Positions 1 to 7,112 of a stretch of DNA of 36,037 bases are shown here, in pieces. Source of the DNA: JANLQB01 sp043735935 (lineage in GTDB: Bacteria; Verrucomicrobiota; Verrucomicrobiia; Chthoniobacterales; Chthoniobacteraceae); contig JAYTDO010000260.1 of assembly GCA_043735935.1 (NCBI GenBank), positions 1 through 36,037 of the forward strand, written 5' to 3'. Positions within the stretch are counted from its first letter, which is position 1. Every line of letters begins with the position of its first letter. The translations under genes and the position numbers were made by a program. Below the pieces are notes generated by a model. The model ran no database searches and was not told the DNA's origin. It saw nothing but the letters and a program-made list of their open reading frames with translations.

Positions 1-36
1 CTGGGACGCTCGTCGGCTCTGGGACGCTCGTCGGTT
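1..36. repeat. 18-bp tandem repeat, two copies, at the left edge
   Basis: CTGGGACGCTCGTCGGCT is followed directly by CTGGGACGCTCGTCGGTT, one difference in 18. On the minus strand it encodes a repeated six-residue PTSVPE unit inside the linker of the TIR protein. The array may continue beyond the window, and a repeat here would explain why the contig stops at this point (inference). Confidence 0.7.
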
Positions 37-958
37 CGGGAGGGACGGCCCTCGCGAGGGTCGCCTCCTCAACCCGAGCCGGAGTCGGCAAAGGTGAAAC
101 GGCGGCTGGCGGCGTTTCCGCGGGGAGGGCAGGCGCCGGCGGCGGGGCCGAATGCGCGCGGCCGGCATAGACGCCGACCGCAACGAGAGCGGCACAAACG
201 ACGGCGATGGAGCCGACGAGCGCTGGGGAAAGCTTCGTGCGAATGAGGTTTCGCTGAAGGACTGCGGTCGCGACGCTCGATGCCGACTCGGCGACGGGCG
301 CCAGTGCGGATGCGGGCGCCGCGATCTCCTCGCTGCGATGCGCCGCAAACCGGGTAAGATCAAGGGGCGGCGTCAGCCCTCCGAGGCGCTCGAGTTCGTG
401 GCACGTCGTGGTGAGAAGGGAGGCGATGAGCGTTTCGCGCGCGTATTCGAGACCCGCGCCCGTCGACCGGGCGTCGATGGCGATTGGTTCCGTGGAGTCG
501 GCCGGCTTAAAGCCGCTGCGGCCGAGTCGGTATGCGAGCCATTTCGGCATCCATTCGCCGTCGTTCGGCGGATTGGGCGCATCGGGCTTTCCATCGACGA
601 TGAGCGCCAAGATTCGTTCTTCGCCGCCAGCGCGTTTGAAGTCGCGGATTTGATCGTCGATCCACGGCGCGTTGGCGGAGTTCGGAGAGACGATGACGAT
701 GAGGAAACGGCTCGATTCCAACGCATCGGCGTAGCCTTCAAAATTCAGGGGATTCCAGCGATCCGGGAAGAGCGTGAGCTTCGCGGGGAGCGGAAATCCG
801 TGCCGGGTCGCTGCACCCGCAAGGGCCGACGGGACGGGGTAGCCGTCCAATTGCCGGATGATCCAATCGAACCAGCATAAGTCGTCGGGCACAAAACCGA
901 TGGTGGCCCACTGGTGTTCATGGATGTCGGGTGCGAGGCGGCAGGAAGCGTTGATCAT
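1..958 (-). CDS. TIR-domain membrane protein, C-terminal part cut off by window edge
   Basis: The frame opens at ATG 958-956 and stays open to base 1, so only the first ~319 residues are seen. The N-terminal ~140 residues look like a bacterial TIR domain of the type fused to TPR, WD40 or FGE-sulfatase modules: a 'CWFDWIIRQLDGYPVP' segment, then 'LFPDRW', then 'ALESSRFLIVIVSP', 'APWIDDQIRDFKR' and 'RILALIVDG'. A single hydrophobic helix (SPALVGSIAVVCAALVAVGVY) follows near residue 265, and then a Pro/Ala/Glu-rich stretch ending in repeated PTSVPE. TIR domains act as NADases or as adaptors. Here the residue four after the conserved Trp is Gln (WIDDQ), where catalytic TIRs have Glu (WxxxE), so an adaptor role is possible. 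No Shine-Dalgarno site is seen. The missing C-terminal module would decide the function. TIR identity is based on recognised motifs, not a search. Confidence 0.75.
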   Translation of the reverse strand, partial: MINASCRLAPDIHEHQWATIGFVPDDLCWFDWIIRQLDGYPVPSALAGAATRHGFPLPAKLTLFPDRWNPLNFEGYADALESSRFLIVIVSPNSANAPWIDDQIRDFKRAGGEERILALIVDGKPDAPNPPNDGEWMPKWLAYRLGRSGFKPADSTEPIAIDARSTGAGLEYARETLIASLLTTTCHELERLGGLTPPLDLTRFAAHRSEEIAAPASALAPVAESASSVATAVLQRNLIRTKLSPALVGSIAVVCAALVAVGVYAGRAHSAPPPAPALPAETPPAAVSPLPTPARVEEATLARAVPPEPTSVPEPTSVP

Positions 959-1058
959 TGAAGTTGGGGAAAGCTGAAATGGCCGCCGGAGCCACAAGGC
1001 CCTTCGGACAGCCGTCTTCCCCCAATCATCAAGCAGGCGAAATGCCGCCCGGCTTACA

Positions 1059-1090
1059 TTTATATAATTTCCATAACGCCCCGCTGTCAG
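1059..1090 (-). promoter_or_regulatory. Possible sigma-70 promoter for the TIR gene
   Basis: Read on the minus strand, CTGACA (1090-1085, five of six matches to TTGACA) is followed 18 bases later by TATATA (1066-1061), or 20 bases later by TATAAA (1064-1059). The region is an AT-rich island in GC-rich DNA. It overlaps the end of the upstream regulator gene and leaves a leader of about 95 bases before ATG 958. The spacing is slightly long and the site is unproven. Confidence 0.35.
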
Positions 1091-1737
1091 CGCACCCCAG
1101 TGGAATCGGCGCAGCTAAAGGTGGCGCAAAACAGGCCGGAAAGGCTGCTTTCCGAGCGCTGAACGGGAACGCGCAAGAGCCGCGAAAACATGTCTGACTC
1201 CAGCTTCGCCACGATCGGGAATGCCCGGAGCAAATCGAGAATCGGAGAGTGATGCTCGACGATGCGGATTTCGTCGCCCTCTTGCTCAAACTCACTCATG
1301 CACCCGTCGTGATCGCGGAATCGGGCAAGCCATTTGGCGCGCTCGGCCACGGTTTCGCCCTTAAGCCGGTTTTGAAACTGCTCCGATTTTTTTTGGAATA
1401 CGATGAGCAGCAGTTTCTCCGCGGCGCTCGGCCCGAACAGCTTTTGGGCGGCTTCGAGCGTTTCGATCGTCATCGGGTTACTCGCGACGGGGAAAAGTTC
1501 GTGGGCGCGCTGCGTGAGCCGGTAGAGCATCAGCGGGCGCCCGGTTTTTTGCGGCTGGCGCCACGTGTCGAGGAAGCCGCGTTTTTCCAGGTCCACGCAG
1601 ATGTCCTTCACGCCCATGTAGGACATGGCGAGACGCGCGGCGAGGTCGCGCACGGGAAGGCCTTGCGTGCGTTTGAGTTGATTGATGACCTTGAGGCGCT
1701 GCGAACGGCCGATTTGTTGGATGAGACGCTGATTCAT
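1087..1737 (-). CDS. SufR/ArsR-like winged-helix transcriptional regulator
   Basis: 216 residues from ATG 1737. Residues ~8-75 form a winged helix-turn-helix ('RDLAARLAMSYMGVKDICVDLEKRGFL', shown here as RDLAARLAMS then GVKDICVDLEKRGF), followed by 'RPLMLYRLTQRAHELFP', as in the COG2345 regulators that include SufR. The C-terminal half carries the family-like 'VEHHSPILDLLRAFP' and 'LLRVPVQRSES' segments. In SufR several cysteines hold an Fe-S cluster. Here the first of these positions appears to be Ser (HHSP, where SufR has a Cys), though Cys remain in 'GCMSEF', 'FCATF' and near the C-terminus. It may bind a different ligand or none. It lies 128 bp upstream of the TIR gene on the same strand and no suf genes are nearby, so its target is unknown. 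Confidence 0.65.
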   Translation of the reverse strand: MNQRLIQQIGRSQRLKVINQLKRTQGLPVRDLAARLAMSYMGVKDICVDLEKRGFLDTWRQPQKTGRPLMLYRLTQRAHELFPVASNPMTIETLEAAQKLFGPSAAEKLLLIVFQKKSEQFQNRLKGETVAERAKWLARFRDHDGCMSEFEQEGDEIRIVEHHSPILDLLRAFPIVAKLESDMFSRLLRVPVQRSESSLSGLFCATFSCADSTGVR

Positions 1738-1805
1738 CGCTGGACGGCAACGCTAACAGGCGTCTGGCGAAGGGCTAAAGCTCAAAGTCGCCGCAGGCGC
1801 GCGGA

Positions 1806-2579
1806 TCATCGCCCGAGGGCGCCGAACCGTTGCAATGCCTCGACGACTCCGTCGCCGCAGTCGCTCACAGCGACGCAGCCGCCCGCCCGGATGACGGCGT
1901 GTTTGACGGCGTCCACGGCGTTTCCTGGGCACGCGACCCACCGGGCATGCGTGCCGTCGAGCATTGGCAGGTCATTGAAATGGTCGCCGACGGCGAAAAT
2001 TTCACCCGGCCCGATGCCGCACAGCCGACCGAGTTCCGCCAGCGCCGTGCCTTTGCTGTAGTCCTCGTGGCAAAAGCGCACATAGGTGGTGTTGCGCATG
2101 AAATGAAATCCCGGCACGCGGGTGCGCTCTCTTTCGAGAAATTCGCAAACGCGGTCCATGTCGGAGTCATTCAGGGTGACGAGGCCGACCATTCGGCCGC
2201 CCATGTAGATGGCCTGTCCACCATGGACCGTATCGAGGAATGCTTCGATGTCGGCGAGGAGTTGGGCGGATTCCTCAAAGAGCGAGTCGTGGGCGGCGGT
2301 GCACCGCGCGTTCCAGTCGCCATAGTCTACCCATTTTCCATCCGGCCCGCGCTGGAAGACCTCGCGCTCCGCGGTGAGGACGAAATCCGGCTCGAAGGGG
2401 AACTGATATTCGCGCAAGCCTTCGATGATGTGCTGGAGTTCCCGACCGGTATTAATGGCCCAAAGGCAACCCTGACCCCTGAGGGTCGCGAAGGCGTCGA
2501 TGAGCGCAGGCGAGACGGCGGGGTCGGCGTCGTGGTTGACGAGTGTGCCGTCGAAGTCTGTGCTGAGCAATTTGATCAC
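1806..2579 (-). CDS. HAD-superfamily phosphatase, Cof type
   Basis: 257 residues if started at GTG 2579. A longer frame from 2663 exists, but its extra residues are translated from an intergenic repeat and are rejected. Motif I is 'STDFDGTLV' at the N-terminus, with both catalytic aspartates present (DFDGT). A central cap region follows, then the motif III/IV block 'DYSKGTALAELGRLCGI' with a conserved Lys, and 'FAVGDHFNDLPML' with the metal-binding GDxxND. This is the type IIB (Cof/YidA, sucrose-phosphatase-like) layout, whose members hydrolyse small sugar or nucleotide phosphates in the cytoplasm. The substrate cannot be told from sequence. No Shine-Dalgarno site is visible at the GTG. Confidence 0.8.
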   Translation of the reverse strand: MIKLLSTDFDGTLVNHDADPAVSPALIDAFATLRGQGCLWAINTGRELQHIIEGLREYQFPFEPDFVLTAEREVFQRGPDGKWVDYGDWNARCTAAHDSLFEESAQLLADIEAFLDTVHGGQAIYMGGRMVGLVTLNDSDMDRVCEFLERERTRVPGFHFMRNTTYVRFCHEDYSKGTALAELGRLCGIGPGEIFAVGDHFNDLPMLDGTHARWVACPGNAVDAVKHAVIRAGGCVAVSDCGDGVVEALQRFGALGR

Positions 2580-2593
2580 CGAATGAGTTGAGA

Positions 2594-2678
2594 GTTGTGA
2601 GTTGAGGGTCGAGAGAATTATAAAGGCGACCGGAGCCGCGGTATATCGGCTCTCGACGCGCAACCCTCAACTCCCAAC
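2594..2678. repeat. Intergenic inverted repeat built on GAGTTGAG/GTTGAGGGT units
   Basis: The arms GTTGTGAGTTGAGGGT (2594-2609) and ACCCTCAACTCCCAAC (2663-2678) pair at 15 of 16 positions. Between them GAGCCG (2633-2638) can pair with CGGCTC (2647-2652). Upstream of the left arm the pattern continues as degenerate 7-8 bp repeats (GAGTTGA, GAGTTGT). It fills the whole gap between two divergent genes. Similar CAACTCTCAACTC-type repeats are common between genes in some environmental bacteria (from memory). Confidence 0.7.
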
Positions 2679-2682
2679 TTTG

Positions 2683-2961
2683 ATGAAATCCGCCTACGAA
2701 CTCGCCATGGAGCGACTGGAAAAGCAGTCGCCGACAAAAGCACTCAGCGAAGCGAAGAAGGCGGAGATCGCCGAGATCGACGCCATGTTCAAAGCGAAGA
2801 TCGCCGAACGCGAGGTGTTCCTAAAGGATCAGATCGCGAAGGCGCGATTCAACGGCCAGGATAAGGAAGCTGCGGAGATCGAGGACGAACTCAGCCGCGA
2901 GTTGCGGCGCCTCCAGCAGGATTGCGAAGAGAAGAAGGAGCAGGCGAGAAAGCGCGGCTGA
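2683..2961 (+). CDS. Small charged helical (coiled-coil) protein
   Basis: 92 residues from ATG 2683; a longer in-frame start at 2602 lies inside the inverted repeat and is rejected. The protein is almost entirely Lys/Glu/Asp/Arg/Ala with heptad-like spacing (for example 'KKAEIAEIDAMFKAKIAERE' and 'EIEDELSRELRRLQQD') and has no signal peptide or membrane segment. I recognise no family with a known function. Small proteins of this composition are common in Verrucomicrobiota (from memory). It converges on the response-regulator gene, with 17 bases between the two stop codons. Confidence 0.65.
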   Translation: MKSAYELAMERLEKQSPTKALSEAKKAEIAEIDAMFKAKIAEREVFLKDQIAKARFNGQDKEAAEIEDELSRELRRLQQDCEEKKEQARKRG

Positions 2962-2978
2962 TCGCGCCTCGCCGCGGT

Positions 2979-3470
2979 TTACGCCGCGAGCAGGTGGGTA
3001 CGGAGTTCCACGAACGCGAAAAGCTCGAGGAGATCATCGACGTGGAAAGGCTTGATGAGGACGGTGCCGCCCACCGATTTCACAAAGTCCGCGACCTTGC
3101 CATTGCCGCGGTAGCCCGTCATGAAAATGAATCGCTCGCACAGATGCGGCCGCATCCGCTCGACGGCGCGGAAGAACATGTCGCCCGGGAGCGTGGGCAT
3201 ATTCATATCGCAGAGGATGACTTCGAAATCGCTGGCAAGGACTTCGTGAACGCCTTCGACTCCGTTCTGGACCGCGATCACCTCGTAGCCGTTTTCCTGG
3301 ATGAACGTGCTCATGATTTCCTTGAAGGCCTGATCGTCCTCGAGAAGCAGGACCTTCCTGCGGATATCGCTATGTGGCGACGGTTGCAGGCGGAGAGTCG
3401 ACTTCGATTTCGCGATCATCGCTCCCGACGGGACGGCGGGGCTCGGAGATGGGACGACGGAGATGGGCAT
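2979..3470 (-). CDS. Single-domain response regulator (CheY-like receiver)
   Basis: 163 residues: an unstructured Ser/Pro-rich N-terminus of ~38 residues, then one receiver domain and no output domain. The acidic pair is in 'VLLLEDDQAF', the phospho-acceptor Asp in 'VILCDMNMP', the conserved Thr in 'FIFMTGY' and the Lys in 'VLIKPFHVDD', so it should be phosphorylatable. The start is uncertain: ATG 3470 gives the full length, and an internal Met at 3419 would remove the N-terminal tail. No histidine kinase is nearby, so its partner is an orphan kinase elsewhere or a protein-protein target. Confidence 0.85.
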   Translation of the reverse strand: MPISVVPSPSPAVPSGAMIAKSKSTLRLQPSPHSDIRRKVLLLEDDQAFKEIMSTFIQENGYEVIAVQNGVEGVHEVLASDFEVILCDMNMPTLPGDMFFRAVERMRPHLCERFIFMTGYRGNGKVADFVKSVGGTVLIKPFHVDDLLELFAFVELRTHLLAA

Positions 3471-3540
3471 AAGCGTTGTGGGATTTCTCCGTTTGAAAAA
3501 GCACGGTGCGTGCCGCCGGCGCGCCTAATCCTACCGGGGC

Positions 3541-4905
3541 CTAGCGAACCTCGGCGAGCGCGTCGTCGATCATCGCCTGCCGTTCCCGGGTCTGGCTCCA
3601 GCGCCATTGATGCGTTTCATCGAGCGCGGCGATCGGATCGACATAGAGGAATTTTTTCCCCGGCTTCACGCTCGGGCTCGTAAATACGGCGATGCCGGTC
3701 GCTCGGTTATAGTGCTCGTGCGAGTGGACGTCGCGCTTCCCACCACCGCCCATCGTATCCACCACGAATGCCGGTGTATTGAATCCCGCGGTCGCGCCGC
3801 GCACGTTTTTTTCCAGCGTCAGCGCCGCATCGAGGGTCGTCCGCAAGTCTTCCACGCCGGGTACCATATCGTGGGTGTAGACGTAATAAGGATGCACGTT
3901 CACATGACCGAGCCGCTTTACGAGCAACTGCATCGTGGCCGGCGCGTCGTTGACCGTCCTCTGTAGCACGCTTTGGCTGCGGACGAGGATGCCACGTTCG
4001 GTCAGCCGGTCCATCGCGTCACGCGTGATGGCGGTGATTTCGTTCGGGTGATTGAAGTGCGTGTGGACCACGACGTCCTTGTGAAGACGGCGTCCCAACT
4101 CGACCACTCGGGTGAGCGCATCGAGCCATCCATCATCGGAAAGGATCTTCTGCGGCATCACGCACAATCCCTTCGTCGCATAACGAATCCGTCGAATATT
4201 CGGCATCGCGAGCAAGCGTTCGCCAATCAGCGCGATATGGTCGGCCTTGAGATTGTAGCTGTCGCCGCCGCTGATGACGATGTCCTCCAGTTCAGGCCGC
4301 GAAGCGATGTAGGCGAAGGCCTGCTCCCATCGCGCAAGGCTGGCGGAAAGTTTGATTTTTGCCACGCCCTCCGTGTCGTTGCCCACGGCATAGCTGCGAG
4401 TGCAAAAGCGGCAGTACACCGGACAGGAGTCCTGCGGGAGAAAGAGCGCCTTGTCCCGATAGCGGTGCGTGAGGCCGGGGACGGGCGAATCCGCCTGCTC
4501 ATGGAGCGAGTCGAGCCGCAAAAGCGGGTGATCGGCCTGTTGCTGGGAACGAAGCGGGAGAAATTGCGTGCGAATCGGGTCGGTGATCGGCGTGCTCCAA
4601 TCGACGAGCGCAAGGAGATACGGACTGATCCGCAGAGACATCGGCGCATAGCGCATTCCCGACGCGATGTCTTCGTAAAAAGCCTCCGATACAAGGTCCC
4701 CGACCGTGTCGCGAAGCTGGCGGACATTGGTCACGGTGTGTTTTTGCTGAAAAAGATGGGATCGAAAATCGGCGGCACTGACGCCCGCGTAGCCGGGAAC
4801 ACCCCGCCAGAACTCGTCGTCGCGCAAATCTGCGTGCGCCAAGAGGGAGGGCGGATCGAGCAAGGGAGCGGTGGGCGGATCGACGTGTTGGGTATCGAGG
4901 AGCAT
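3541..4905 (-). CDS. kamA: KamA-family radical SAM aminomutase (lysine 2,3-aminomutase-like)
   Basis: 454 residues, normal for the family. The radical SAM cluster motif is C161-PVY-C165-RF-C168, followed by the GGD SAM-binding motif in 'VISGGDSYN' (~212-218). The PLP-binding Lys is Lys390 in 'DTMGGGGK'. Asp346 ('HDMVPG') and Asp383 ('VVDTMGG') match the two aspartates that hold the side-chain amino group of lysine in the clostridial enzyme. Lysine 2,3-aminomutase converts L-lysine to beta-lysine, which serves in lysine fermentation or, after acetylation by AblB, as an osmolyte. No ablB or fermentation gene is seen here. The motif after the cluster (CTRSYAVG, not CTRRRFAG) marks a subgroup whose substrate is less certain. 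The gene is 39 bp downstream of an Rrf2 regulator on the same strand and probably cotranscribed with it. Confidence 0.8.
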   Translation of the reverse strand: MLLDTQHVDPPTAPLLDPPSLLAHADLRDDEFWRGVPGYAGVSAADFRSHLFQQKHTVTNVRQLRDTVGDLVSEAFYEDIASGMRYAPMSLRISPYLLALVDWSTPITDPIRTQFLPLRSQQQADHPLLRLDSLHEQADSPVPGLTHRYRDKALFLPQDSCPVYCRFCTRSYAVGNDTEGVAKIKLSASLARWEQAFAYIASRPELEDIVISGGDSYNLKADHIALIGERLLAMPNIRRIRYATKGLCVMPQKILSDDGWLDALTRVVELGRRLHKDVVVHTHFNHPNEITAITRDAMDRLTERGILVRSQSVLQRTVNDAPATMQLLVKRLGHVNVHPYYVYTHDMVPGVEDLRTTLDAALTLEKNVRGATAGFNTPAFVVDTMGGGGKRDVHSHEHYNRATGIAVFTSPSVKPGKKFLYVDPIAALDETHQWRWSQTRERQAMIDDALAEVR

Positions 4906-4944
4906 GGCAGTCAGTGGTTTCAGGATTGATTCGAAGGGAATCGA

Positions 4945-5412
4945 TCAACGCGGCTTCAGCGCGCGTTTCTTCCGCAGTTTTCCGGAGAGGGGGACATCTT
5001 CCGCGAGCGTATCGAGCACGTCTGCGAGCGTCCGCCTCGCGAGTTCATCCTCCAAGGCCGCCTGCGCAGAGGCGAAGACCTCCGTGAGAACAACCTCGAT
5101 TTTTCGCCCGACCGGGCATCGCTGATTCGGCTCCTGCGGGTGAGGAGAAAAACTCGGGGCCGGCTCAATCGCCCGGTAAATCGCGCTGAGAGAGATCTGC
5201 TCCGGCGGCCGCGCAAGCTGGGAACCGCCCCCGGCGCCCTTATGCGTGGCGACCAGCCCGGCATGCTGAAGAGTGGAAAGAAGGCGACGGATGACCACAG
5301 GATTCGTATTCACACTGCCCGCGAGCACGTCGGACGTCACGCCTTTCTGCGCCTTCAACGCGAGGACGGAAAGGATATGAACCGCGAATGCAAATCGGCA
5401 ACTAGCTGCCAT
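4945..5412 (-). CDS. Rrf2-family transcriptional regulator
   Basis: 155 residues from ATG 5412; a TTG at 5421 would add three. The N-terminal winged helix is typical ('FAVHILSVLAL', 'SVNTNPVVIRRLLSTLQHAG', 'GGGSQLARPPEQISLSAIYR'). Rrf2 proteins such as IscR and NsrR use three Cys to bind an Fe-S cluster. Here only a 'RCPVG' Cys remains in the usual region, so a cluster is unlikely and it resembles the cluster-less YwnA/CymR-like branch. The first gene of a probable two-gene unit with kamA. A good promoter and an inverted repeat lie immediately upstream, which suggests autoregulation. Confidence 0.8.
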   Translation of the reverse strand: MAASCRFAFAVHILSVLALKAQKGVTSDVLAGSVNTNPVVIRRLLSTLQHAGLVATHKGAGGGSQLARPPEQISLSAIYRAIEPAPSFSPHPQEPNQRCPVGRKIEVVLTEVFASAQAALEDELARRTLADVLDTLAEDVPLSGKLRKKRALKPR

Positions 5413-5421
5413 GAGGCGCAA

Positions 5422-5450
5422 TGTGTAATCGCGACGGTTACATTTGTCAA
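5422..5450 (-). promoter_or_regulatory. Promoter and candidate operator of the Rrf2-kamA unit
   Basis: On the minus strand TTGACA (5450-5445) is followed after 17 bases by TACACA (5427-5422). An inverted repeat, TGTAA (5424-5428) and TTACA (5438-5442) with a 9-base centre that itself contains the palindrome TCGCGA, covers the spacer and the -10 box. A bound dimer here would block RNA polymerase, as expected for an autorepressing Rrf2 protein. Transcription would begin near 5415, only ~3 bases before ATG 5412, so the message may be leaderless. Confidence 0.55.
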
Positions 5451-5609
5451 TGGAACCCGATCACCACCACCGTCCAACTTTACACGTTACACGCCAAGGA
5501 CCTCCCGGATGCAATACACCAAAAGGCAAAACAATCCTTCCGAACCATTCGTGGAGCATTCCCCGTTGGTTCCCTCCTCCCCCAGCGCATCGCCTCCTCG
5601 ATAGACGAA

Positions 5610-5685
5610 TGGTGGACGAGCTGGGACTTGAACCCAGAACCTAGCGATTAAGAGTCGCTTGCTCTGCCAATTGAGCTACTCGTCC
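5610..5685 (-). tRNA. tRNA-Lys (anticodon CUU)
   Basis: On the minus strand: acceptor GGACGAG pairs with CTCGTCC, D arm GCTC/GAGC-like with loop AATTGGCA, anticodon stem AGCGA/TCGCT with loop CTCTTAA (anticodon CTT), variable AGGTT, T arm CTGGG-TTCAAGT-CCCAG. The discriminator A and CCA are encoded (3' end at 5610). All stems are intact and the length is 76 nt. Confidence 0.97.
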
Positions 5686-5979
5686 AAAACGTTCGTTCCA
5701 AACAGCGGAGGGCGACAATATCCTCGCGACGAACGGGCTCAAGCAGTTTTTTAGGAATCCCCCAAAACGCTGGGTCGGCGGCCTACGAAGCGGCTCCGCG
5801 CAAAGTGTTTACGTCGACGCGACGCCCGCGCGCCAATCCTTCGCGGACCATCGCGAGGATGTCGAAAAGCGAAAGATTCGCCGTCGACGCCTCGTTCAGC
5901 GAGATATTTACAATACTGTTACTATTCTTTATCACATTTCCCTTGCGGCACCTCGAAATCCGCTTAAGGAATGATTAAT
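5686..5979. other. Intergenic region between the tRNA and the secreted-protein pair
   Basis: No gene is supported here. The distal part (about 5900-5940) is an AT-rich island containing TACAAT (5909-5914), a good -10 for the plus-strand genes but without a convincing -35. A purine-rich ribosome site TAAGGA (5965-5970) sits nine bases before ATG 5980 and decides that start over ATG 5971. Confidence 0.5.
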
Positions 5980-7035
5980 ATGAATCCCTCCATTCTTCGT
6001 CCTCGGGTGTTCGCTGCCGCCCTCGCCTGCTCGATCGCCGCGCTCATTACACATTCCGCCGACGCGCAAACGACCGCGACGACAGACCCGGTTGGCTTCA
6101 TCACTCTCAACATCGCCGGAAATGGCGGAGCATCCGCCAGCGCCCTCTCGTTCTCCGGTCTCGGCCTTACTCGCCCGGTGGAATATCAGGGAAACGCGGA
6201 GGGCTTCGCGGCGAATTCGTTGACGGACAATGACGCGGCGTGGACCGACAATCAATTCAACGGCGCCGCCGGAGCTTACTTCGTTGAACTCACCTCTGGC
6301 ACCGCGGCCGGGACGACTTACGACATCTCTGCTACGACTGCCTCAACGAAGACCATCACGCTCGCTCAGAGCTTGGCGGCGGGTGTGGCAAACGGTGTCA
6401 CGTTCAAAATCCGCAAACATTGGACCTTGGCTTCGATTTTTGGCGCCGCGAATGAGTCCGGACTCGGCAGTGGCAATTCCTCGTCCGCCGATCAGATCCT
6501 TCGTTGGAACGGGACTGGATACGACATTTACTACTATCAGACGAGTGGCATCGGTGGGATCGGTTGGCGGAAAGCGGGTTTCCCGAGCACGGACGCCTCG
6601 GCGTCGGTCATTTATCCCGAAGATGGCGTCATCGTTCAGCGCTCACAGTCCGCGGCTGTTCCTGTCGTATTGATGGGAGCCGTAAAGACGGGGCAAACCT
6701 CTGCTCCGGTGCAAAACGGCATCAACTTCGTCGGAAATATCTACGCAGCAGCCATGACGCTTGCGAGTTCCGGTATTTACACCGGAAACAATACGACTGG
6801 CCTCGCGGGCGGCAACTCATCCGGAGCGGATCAACTGCTGATCTGGAACGGAACAGGTTACGACATTTATTATTACCAGACCAGTGGCATCGGCGGAATC
6901 GGTTGGCGCAAGGCGGGTTTCCCGAGCACGGATGCCAGCGCGACCTCCATTCCGGTCGGGATCTCAATCATTATCCAACGTTCCGCACCAGGCGGTTTCA
7001 ATTGGGTGATGCCGCAGCATCCGACGACTCTTTAG
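5980..7035 (+). CDS. Secreted repeat protein resembling the TIGR02597 family
   Basis: 351 residues. ATG 5980 is chosen because TAAGGA (5965-5970) is correctly spaced for it and too close to ATG 5971. A signal peptide ends near 'ITHSADAQT'. The mature protein is Gly/Ser/Thr/Ala-rich, has no Cys, and contains two copies of a ~113-residue unit whose core 'WNGTGYDIYYYQTSGIGGIG' is identical in both. It resembles, from memory, the TIGR02597 family of secreted Verrucomicrobia proteins, whose function is unknown. It has no PEP-CTERM sorting signal of its own, but a PEP-CTERM protein follows 77 bp downstream, so both may belong to the cell surface or extracellular matrix. Confidence 0.65.
   Translation: MNPSILRPRVFAAALACSIAALITHSADAQTTATTDPVGFITLNIAGNGGASASALSFSGLGLTRPVEYQGNAEGFAANSLTDNDAAWTDNQFNGAAGAYFVELTSGTAAGTTYDISATTASTKTITLAQSLAAGVANGVTFKIRKHWTLASIFGAANESGLGSGNSSSADQILRWNGTGYDIYYYQTSGIGGIGWRKAGFPSTDASASVIYPEDGVIVQRSQSAAVPVVLMGAVKTGQTSAPVQNGINFVGNIYAAAMTLASSGIYTGNNTTGLAGGNSSGADQLLIWNGTGYDIYYYQTSGIGGIGWRKAGFPSTDASATSIPVGISIIIQRSAPGGFNWVMPQHPTTL
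6505..6942 (+). repeat. Intragenic direct duplication (two ~99-bp cores, 339 bp apart)
   Basis: 6505-6603 and 6844-6942 encode the same 33-residue core with only scattered synonymous differences, in phase (339 = 113 codons). The flanking protein sequence ('GSGNSSSADQIL' and 'AGGNSSGADQLL') is also similar, so the duplicated unit is longer than the core. Confidence 0.85.
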
Positions 7036-7112
7036 TCGTATTAAACGTAGACAAACCACGGTTCCTCGTCCATTCACAGGCACATCCCCCACTCCATACC
7101 AACAAACCCCTA

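Noticed and set aside
1806..2663. The longer HAD protein starting at 2663
   Set aside because: Its first 28 residues come from the intergenic GTTGAG repeat; the DFDGT motif sits correctly only for the GTG start at 2579.
1..5412. A TIR-based anti-phage defence island
   Set aside because: Only one incomplete TIR gene is present, probably without NADase activity, and none of the neighbours (regulator, HAD phosphatase, response regulator, kamA) is a known defence partner.
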